A DNA stretch of 11,792 bases. It comes from Scatomonas sp963649395. Its GTDB lineage: Bacteria > Bacillota > Clostridia > Lachnospirales > Lachnospiraceae. Numbering within the stretch: the first letter of the stretch is position 1; each line of letters opens with the position of its first letter. Below the pieces are notes generated by a model that searched no databases, had not been told where the DNA came from, and saw only the letters and a program-made list of their open reading frames with translations. The position numbers were made by a program, and so were the translations under genes. Positions 6,828 through 11,792 of this stretch are shown here, in pieces. The stretch is taken from NCBI GenBank assembly GCA_963649395.1, contig CAVJHW010000079.1, positions 1-11,792 of the forward strand, written 5' to 3'.

Positions 6828-8729
6828 ATGAAAAAGATATTGATTATTTGTGGTGGGCTCCAGATTGGCGGTGCAGAGAGAGTGGCCGCGGATCTCAGCC
6901 TCTATGCACCCCCAGGGGAATATGAATTTCATTATCTGATTTTCGAGGGAAATGAGAATGTCTATGGGGCAGAGATAGAAGGTCATGGGGGCAAGGTGAT
7001 CTGTTGGCCTTCTCCTTCCAGTGGCTATAAGGCTTATATGCAGCGCCTGAAGCAGCTTCTGGAGCAGAATAAGTATGTAGCAGTTCATTCCCATACCATG
7101 TTTAATTCCGGCATTAACCTTTATTTGGCTAGGAAGTATCATGTGCCGGTGCGCATCGCTCATTCTCACACCACTAGGACGGAGACGCGGGTATCTCACA
7201 GACAAAAGCTCTATGAAGCCCTGATGCGACGGCTTATTGCTTTCTCTGCCACTCATTTTTTTGCCTGTGGAAAGGCGGCAGGTATTTGGCTCTACGGAAG
7301 AAGGCTTTTTGACAAAAAAGGTCTGGTGATTCACAATGGTATAGATACAGAGAAGTTTGCCTTTTCTCCGGAGAAGAGGAAAGCTGTGCGGGACCACCTG
7401 GGCTTGTCCGAGAATTTTGTGATTGGACATTCTGGCACCCTGGTGCCTGTGAAGAATCAGGAATATCTGATTCGGCTGATGCCGGAGATATGCAGGCGAA
7501 TTCCCTCAGCCAAACTTTTGTTGGTGGGTCGGGGGGATGAAGAAAATACAGAAGGCCTGCAAAGGGTCATCCAGGAGACAGGTATGGAGGATCATGTCAT
7601 TCTCTACGGCCCTTCCCTGCAGGTTCATGAGCTTCTGAATGCTTTTGATGTATTTGCCTTTCCTTCCAAGAGGGAGGGAACTCCCCTGGCCTTATTGGAG
7701 GCTCAGGCTAACGGTCTGCCCTGTATTGTGTCGGATCACGTGCCGACGGATGCCTTTGTGACAGGTCTTGTTCAGACTTTATCCCTGAAGGAATCGCAGA
7801 TTTGGGTTGATGTTATCTGCTCGGCTCATCGACTGAATTCGGATAAATATGCCGCCTTTGTGGCAAAACAGGGTTGTGATTTGAAAACAACCTATTCGCC
7901 GGTTTATGAGGCATATAGGGGGGGGCAGAGAAGGAAGCAGAGAAGGGATGCTATCGTGGCCTTTTCCTTTGACGATGGACGAGAGGATAACTTTCGGGTG
8001 GCACAGGATATATTGAAGCCAAGCAATCTACCAGCTACCTTTAATATTACCACCGGCTATGTGGATGGCACCTGTCCCCCAAACCTTCGCCCCACACAGA
8101 CACCGGCCATGGATGTAGAGGAGGTTCGCAAGCTGGATCAGGATCCTTTGTTTGAGCTTGCTCTGCATGGAGATCGTCACCTGAATACCCCGGAGGATGT
8201 TGCAAAGGGTCGAAGAAAGCTTATGGATTGGCTGGAGAGAGAGGAGCCCTGTGCCTTTGGCTTTGCCAGCCCGGGATCCGGCCTGAATCTGACGGAACTT
8301 TCCTTTTTGGGGCAGGAACCCTTTCGCTCCGGTGTTACCTATGTCCGTACCAGCCTTCGTTGCAAATCCCTACCTCACGTAAGGATCCTGGCCAGAAAAG
8401 CTGGTCGGGTGCTTCATTTGCCTATATTTTATAAGCTGGCTTATGGGGATACCTTGCTGAAGCAAAAAGAGGGAAGAATTCTCTACAGCGTGCCGGTTAT
8501 GGGGGATACCAGGGTCTCACAGATCCTTGCTTTGATCGAATTGTGTATACGAAGAAAGAGTGCGGTGATTCTTATGTTTCATAGCATAGAGAAGGAACCA
8601 CAGGACACCTGGTCCTGGAGAGAGGACAGGTTTTTGAACTTATGCCGATACTTGGTGGATCAGCGCAAGAAGGGAAACCTGCAGATATATACAGTGGAAA
8701 GGCTGTATGAGGAAGGACATTTCCTATGA
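6828..8729 (+). CDS. Fused GT4 glycosyltransferase and CE4 polysaccharide deacetylase
   Basis: A 633-residue two-domain protein. Residues 1-363 are a complete GT4 enzyme: GGLQIGGAERVA (9-20), HSHT (87-90), AHSHTTRTE (111-119), GTLVPVKNQ (203-211) and E-x7-E at E283 and E291. Residues 374-633 are a complete NodB-homology deacetylase: FSFDDGR (379-385) gives the catalytic base D382 and metal ligand D383, HGDRH gives metal ligands H447 and H451, FASPG (479-483) is motif 3 with Ala instead of the usual Arg, and LMFHSI (582-587) carries the late His motif. There is no signal peptide, so deacetylation should be cytoplasmic, as with NodB on NodC products. The likely role is to add an N-acetylated sugar and free its amine (inference). 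The join (364-373, basic) is encoded across eight G. The stop overlaps the next start as ATGA. Confidence 0.88.
   Translation: MKKILIICGGLQIGGAERVAADLSLYAPPGEYEFHYLIFEGNENVYGAEIEGHGGKVICWPSPSSGYKAYMQRLKQLLEQNKYVAVHSHTMFNSGINLYLARKYHVPVRIAHSHTTRTETRVSHRQKLYEALMRRLIAFSATHFFACGKAAGIWLYGRRLFDKKGLVIHNGIDTEKFAFSPEKRKAVRDHLGLSENFVIGHSGTLVPVKNQEYLIRLMPEICRRIPSAKLLLVGRGDEENTEGLQRVIQETGMEDHVILYGPSLQVHELLNAFDVFAFPSKREGTPLALLEAQANGLPCIVSDHVPTDAFVTGLVQTLSLKESQIWVDVICSAHRLNSDKYAAFVAKQGCDLKTTYSPVYEAYRGGQRRKQRRDAIVAFSFDDGREDNFRVAQDILKPSNLPATFNITTGYVDGTCPPNLRPTQTPAMDVEEVRKLDQDPLFELALHGDRHLNTPEDVAKGRRKLMDWLEREEPCAFGFASPGSGLNLTELSFLGQEPFRSGVTYVRTSLRCKSLPHVRILARKAGRVLHLPIFYKLAYGDTLLKQKEGRILYSVPVMGDTRVSQILALIELCIRRKSAVILMFHSIEKEPQDTWSWREDRFLNLCRYLVDQRKKGNLQIYTVERLYEEGHFL
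7918..7925 (+). repeat. Poly-G tract (G8) at a domain junction
   Basis: Eight consecutive G encode the end of R364 and G365-G366, exactly between the GT4 and deacetylase domains. One extra G would end the glycosyltransferase at TGA 7970-7972; one fewer would end it at TGA 8014-8016. In either case GTG at 7956, with AGAAGGG at 7941-7947, could start a separate deacetylase at MAFSFDDG. This is the longest G or C run I see in the window; a C7 lies at 1583-1589. Confidence 0.95.
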
Positions 8730-9847
8730 TTAAGATTCTCTTTTTTATAGAGACCCTCAGCGGAGGCGGTGCTGAGAAGGTGCTTCGCACCCTGGTCAAC
8801 GCCATGGATCAATCAAAATTTGATATTACTGTCCAGACCCTCTATCCGGATCTCGCCTGCAGCCAGCTGGCTCAGGGAATTCATTACATATATTGTTATC
8901 CCTCGGATTCCAAGTGGAATCACAGACGCATGCGCCTAGATGCTGCAACAGGTCATCTCTATGCCAGCCATATCAAGGGAGATTATGATATAGAAGTGGC
9001 CTATCTGGAATATGGATCTACCAAGATTATGGCATCCTCGACCAATAAAAAGGCTGTCAAGCTGGCCTGGGTTCACTGTGACCTGAAGAATACCCTGGGA
9101 AATGTTACCGGATTTGCTACTGCTGCCAGAAAGTATTATAAGAAGTTCGATCAGGTGGTATGTGTCTCCGAGAACGTTCGCCAGGGTTTTCTGGACCTTT
9201 TTGGAGATACCGTGGATACCGTGACCATCCACAATACTGTGGATGACAGAGAGATCATGACAAAGGCTACTCTTCCCCTGCCGGAGGACCTAGAGAAGCG
9301 CAGAGTGACTATAGCTCTGGTGGGCAGGTTGACCCCCCAAAAAAATATATTGAGGGCTCTGGAGGCTCATAAACGCTTGCTGAGGGAGGATGGCATCGCA
9401 CATGACCTGTGGATCATAGGGGAAGGGGAGGAGCGCCCCAGGCTTGAGGAATATATCCGCAATAATTATTTGGAAGATTCCGCGCGGCTACTGGGCTTTC
9501 GAGACAACCCTTATCCTATGATGCAGAAGGCGGATCTGTTGATTTGTTCTTCCGTATTCGAGGGTTATTCCACCTTTGTTACCGAAGGCTTAATCCTTGG
9601 AAAACCTATTGTTACCACAGATGTATCCGGCATGAGAGAACTCTTGGGAGATAGTCAATATGGTCTCATCACAGCCAATGAAGATGATGCCTTCTACAGG
9701 GGCTTGAAACGGATGTTGACGGAACCTGGTTGCCTGGCTTATTATAGAGAGCAGGCATGTCAGCAGCAGAACCGATTTAAGAGGGAACATTTCGCGCGGA
9801 AGACAGAGACCTATTTTGAGAAGGTTCTGAATAATAAGCAGGATTAA
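8726..9847 (+). CDS. Glycosyltransferase family 4
   Basis: A 373-residue GT-B glycosyltransferase. It starts IKILFFIETLSGGGAEKVL, with the glycine-rich GGGAEKVL loop at residues 13-20. LAWVHCDLKNTLG (113-125) and VCVSENVRQGF (145-155) form the acceptor-domain core. VGRLTPQKN (199-207) and E-x7-E at E279 and E287 (FEGYSTFVTEGLILGKP) form the donor site. The ATG overlaps the stop of the fused gene as ATGA, with GGAAGG about eight bases ahead, so it is translationally coupled. It is more divergent from the other three GT4 modules here than the pair at 4743 and 6828 are from each other. It should add another sugar to the lipid-linked repeat unit; which sugar cannot be told. Confidence 0.93.
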   Translation: MIKILFFIETLSGGGAEKVLRTLVNAMDQSKFDITVQTLYPDLACSQLAQGIHYIYCYPSDSKWNHRRMRLDAATGHLYASHIKGDYDIEVAYLEYGSTKIMASSTNKKAVKLAWVHCDLKNTLGNVTGFATAARKYYKKFDQVVCVSENVRQGFLDLFGDTVDTVTIHNTVDDREIMTKATLPLPEDLEKRRVTIALVGRLTPQKNILRALEAHKRLLREDGIAHDLWIIGEGEERPRLEEYIRNNYLEDSARLLGFRDNPYPMMQKADLLICSSVFEGYSTFVTEGLILGKPIVTTDVSGMRELLGDSQYGLITANEDDAFYRGLKRMLTEPGCLAYYREQACQQQNRFKREHFARKTETYFEKVLNNKQD

Positions 9848-9856
9848 AGGCCTTGT

Positions 9857-9871
9857 GGAGGTAATAGTTTG
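9857..9871 (+). promoter_or_regulatory. Ribosome binding site deciding a TTG start
   Basis: GGAGG at 9857-9861 lies seven bases before TTG at 9869. The nearest in-frame ATG (9881) would be 19 bases away and would remove part of the first hydrophobic segment, so TTG is the better start. Confidence 0.8.
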
Positions 9872-10993
9872 AGCTACCAAATGCCCCTGCTGTTTGTGGT
9901 GATAGCAGTTACCTTGCTTTACGCATTCAGCAAGAAGAGGAAGATAGACAAATTACGCTGCGTTCAGACAGTGACGGTGATTCTCACCCTGTTCAGTGGA
10001 TTTCGTTCCTGGTGGATGGGGGATTTAATTAAATATTATACACAATTTAGGAGCTGTAACGGCACAGAATGGGTTGATGCAGTTTTCGACAAGGGTCTGT
10101 CTAACCTGGGCTTGCGTCTTTTCTTCCGACTGATTGGGGCTATGCATCTCAAGTATGAGGTTTGTATTTTTTTAATAGCTCTGCTGGTGGCAGTCTCTCT
10201 TGGAATTTTGGTTTATCGCTACTCCCCTTCGCCCTATTGGAGCTATCTGATCTATATCAGTATGGGATTTTACCTCTTTACTTATAGCGGTCTGAAACAG
10301 TCAATAGCCATGAGCCTTCTGATTTTCGCAGCTATGGCTTACTTTGACGACAAATGGAGCAGAATGTTGATCTGGACGCTGGCAGCGGCATTGTTCCATG
10401 CACCGGCATTGATCTTCCTGCTTCTTTTACTCCTGCATACCAAGCGGATTAACCTGCGTTATATCTACACGATCATTGTATTGTTTGCTATTTGTTTTCT
10501 ATTTAAAGGTCAGCTGGTTGGCTTGCTCAGTGAACTTTACTATGATGATCAGGACACCTTTGAAAATGTGGCCAGAGTGGGAGGCCGTTTCATCATGATG
10601 GCCTTTATTCTGGTCGTTTCCCTAATATTACGTCCTTTGAAAAATTGGGATCGAGTCTATACTAAGACATTCAATATTATGATTATGTCTCTGATGTGTC
10701 AGATATTTTCCGTATATGACAACAACTTTACTCGACTTGCAGACTATTTCTTCCAGTTTTCCGTGATATATATTCCTATGATGCTGGAACCGGGAAGAGA
10801 GCAGGCCAGGCGATATTCCAACCATAGGTCGCAGATTCGATATTGGAGCCGATCTACCTATGTTTTAGCAGGTTTAGCTATTACGATATTTGCACTTTGG
10901 TATTATAATTCCTATGTGGATGCAAGTTATACAATTTTAAAAGATTATCATTTTCTCTGGCAGTTGGATCCGTATTCACTCTACGGTTCCTAA
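9869..10993 (+). CDS. EpsG family membrane protein, putative Wzy-type polysaccharide polymerase
   Basis: A 374-residue polytopic membrane protein of the EpsG family (PF14897). I count roughly eight to ten hydrophobic segments, including residues 6-20, 32-45, 99-116, 125-140, 145-157, 165-188, 198-212, 241-255, 267-281 and 331-346. Family signatures are FRSWWMGDLIKYY (45-57), GLKQSIAMSL (141-150), FHAPALIFL (176-184) and NNFTRLADYFF (285-295). EpsG-type proteins are thought to join repeat units outside the membrane after flipping. After about residue 365 (YHFLWQ, a plausible natural end) there is a short tail, LDPYSLYGS, then TAA. The frame past that TAA continues straight into an aminotransferase relic, so the tail may be read-in sequence from a recombination joint. 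It begins with TTG, 21 bases after the previous stop. Confidence 0.88.
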   Translation: MSYQMPLLFVVIAVTLLYAFSKKRKIDKLRCVQTVTVILTLFSGFRSWWMGDLIKYYTQFRSCNGTEWVDAVFDKGLSNLGLRLFFRLIGAMHLKYEVCIFLIALLVAVSLGILVYRYSPSPYWSYLIYISMGFYLFTYSGLKQSIAMSLLIFAAMAYFDDKWSRMLIWTLAAALFHAPALIFLLLLLLHTKRINLRYIYTIIVLFAICFLFKGQLVGLLSELYYDDQDTFENVARVGGRFIMMAFILVVSLILRPLKNWDRVYTKTFNIMIMSLMCQIFSVYDNNFTRLADYFFQFSVIYIPMMLEPGREQARRYSNHRSQIRYWSRSTYVLAGLAITIFALWYYNSYVDASYTILKDYHFLWQLDPYSLYGS

Positions 10994-11134
10994 GTAGACG
11001 AGGGGGACTACCCACGGGTAGAGACCTATGCTCGTCAGGAGCTGAGTCTTCCTATCTACGTGGGTATGCCGGAGAAAGAGGTTATATACGTAATTGAAAC
11101 TATGAATGCCTACCCTGGAGATGCCAATGAATGA
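10994..11134 (+). pseudogene. C-terminal relic of a DegT/DnrJ/EryC1 family aminotransferase
   Basis: The 46 codons before TGA 11132-11134 translate to a sequence with EGDYPRVETYA and LSLPIYVGMPEKEVIYVIE, the recognisable C-terminus of PLP-dependent sugar aminotransferases (DegT/DnrJ/EryC1/StrS). The rest of the roughly 370-residue enzyme, including the lysine that binds PLP, is absent, and no start codon with a ribosome site precedes it. It lies in the same frame as the EpsG gene, directly after its TAA. Its last bases hold the ribosome site and start of the next gene, which may be why they were kept. Such enzymes make amino sugars that a GNAT enzyme often then acetylates, so an ancestral pair with the downstream gene is likely (inference). 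Confidence 0.72.
11117..11129 (+). promoter_or_regulatory. Ribosome binding site inside the aminotransferase relic
   Basis: GGAG at 11117-11120 lies six bases before ATG 11127. That ATG overlaps the relic's stop by eight bases (ATGAATGA). A second ATG at 11131 is in another frame that does not give an acetyltransferase. Confidence 0.7.
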
Positions 11135-11792
11135 ATATTCAATACGCCCCTTAATGGAAAAAGATGCACCGGGAATGCTGGAATGGATGCAGGATTCGAA
11201 GATCATCTGCTATTTTCGCTTTGATGGTTCCGAAATCTCTCTGAAACAATGCCTGTCTTTCATTGGAAAGAGCCAGGAGGACTCGGATTCCTTGCATTAT
11301 GCTATCGTGGATGACCAGGATCAATATCTGGGCACTGTCAGCTTAAAGAACATAGACCAGGAGAAGAAGGAAGCTGAGTATGCCATCAGCCTCCGCTCCT
11401 GTGCTCATGGTACCGGAGCATCGGTCGAGGGAACCCGGCAGATCTTACAGTTAGCCTTTCAGCAGTTGGGATTAGAGAAAGTTTTTCTGAATGTACTGGC
11501 AGATAATTATCGGGCAAATGCTTTCTATAGGAAGATGGGTTTCCGATTTCAGAAAAGAGAGGAGCATGCTCTCTATCTGAAGGGAAGTTGGCGGGCTTTG
11601 AATTGGTATGTTATTCATAAATATCAGGCTTGTCCCAAATACAGCATCATCATTCCTTGTTATAATTGCCAGCATTTTCTTCCGACAAGTGTAGGCAGCG
11701 TGCTAGATCAAACTCTGGAAAACTACGAACTGATCCTGGTCGAGGATGGTTCAGCGGATGGTACAGAGGAATTGTGTAATCAATATGCAGAC
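11127..11792 (+). CDS. Fused GNAT acetyltransferase and GT2 glycosyltransferase (3' partial)
   Basis: An open frame of 222 codons with no stop, running off the right edge. Residues 1 to about 165 form a GNAT (RimJ/RimL-like) N-acetyltransferase: SIRPLMEKDAPGMLEWM at the start, YLGTVSLKNID (67-77), the acetyl-CoA loop HGTGASVEGTRQIL (94-107) and the closing NVLADNYRANAFYRKMGF (122-139). After a short link (LNWYVIHKYQACP, 158-170) a GT2 glycosyltransferase starts: YSIIIPCYN (172-180), SVLDQTLENYELILVEDGS (191-209), DGTEEL. The first Asp of the usual DDGS is Glu here; the DxD motif lies outside. The protein probably acetylates an amino sugar nucleotide and transfers that or another sugar (inference). 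The start is set by GGAG at 11117 and overlaps the aminotransferase relic. Confidence 0.85.
   Translation, partial: MNEYSIRPLMEKDAPGMLEWMQDSKIICYFRFDGSEISLKQCLSFIGKSQEDSDSLHYAIVDDQDQYLGTVSLKNIDQEKKEAEYAISLRSCAHGTGASVEGTRQILQLAFQQLGLEKVFLNVLADNYRANAFYRKMGFRFQKREEHALYLKGSWRALNWYVIHKYQACPKYSIIIPCYNCQHFLPTSVGSVLDQTLENYELILVEDGSADGTEELCNQYAD

Noticed and set aside
6816..6830. TATATTAT as a -10 box for the fused gene
   Set aside because: It abuts the ATG, would make a leaderless message, and no matching -35 box is at a normal distance.
1..11792. CRISPR arrays, insertion sequences, tRNA or rRNA genes
   Set aside because: No regularly spaced repeats, transposase frames, terminal inverted repeats or RNA gene signatures were found on either strand; genes occupy nearly all of the window.

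Overview
The window is one uninterrupted, plus-strand segment of an exopolysaccharide or capsular polysaccharide biosynthesis cluster. The gene content suggests a Bacillota (Clostridia-like, possibly Lachnospiraceae) genome: EpsF/EpsD-like family 4 glycosyltransferases, an EpsG-type polymerase, a pyruvyl transferase paired with an FrhB-like iron-sulfur protein, purine-rich Shine-Dalgarno sites and TTG starts. Nothing here fixes the genus. The ten Ns at 526-535 show it is a draft assembly.

Layout. 1-1030: an asparagine-synthase-like amidotransferase, 5' end outside the window, AT-rich and carrying the N gap. 1040-2251: GT4 glycosyltransferase. 2248-3348: polysaccharide pyruvyl transferase (TTG start). 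3341-4729: FrhB-like protein with two [4Fe-4S] motifs. 4743-5870: GT4. 5860-6744: GT2. 6744-6827: the only sizeable gap, holding what looks like a relic of the start of a GT4 gene. 6828-8729: a fused GT4 plus polysaccharide deacetylase (CE4/NodB). 8726-9847: GT4. 9869-10993: EpsG-family polymerase (TTG start). 10994-11134: a relic of the C-terminus of a DegT/DnrJ/EryC1 aminotransferase. 11127 to the right edge: a fused GNAT acetyltransferase plus GT2, cut by the window end. Most neighbours overlap by 4-11 bases or are under 25 bases apart, so this is read as one translationally coupled operon. No promoter or terminator is convincing.

How the genes work together (inference from families): at least six glycosyltransferase modules build a lipid-linked repeat unit in the cytoplasm. 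The unit may be decorated by amidation, pyruvate ketal formation, N- or O-acetylation and de-N-acetylation. EpsG then polymerises it in the membrane. The priming sugar-phosphate transferase, flippase and chain-length kinase are not seen and should lie outside.

The most interesting points are the GT4-CE4 fusion, whose domain junction coincides exactly with an 8-G homopolymer; the GNAT-GT2 fusion; and the two gene relics. Together they suggest a cluster remodelled by deletion and fusion.
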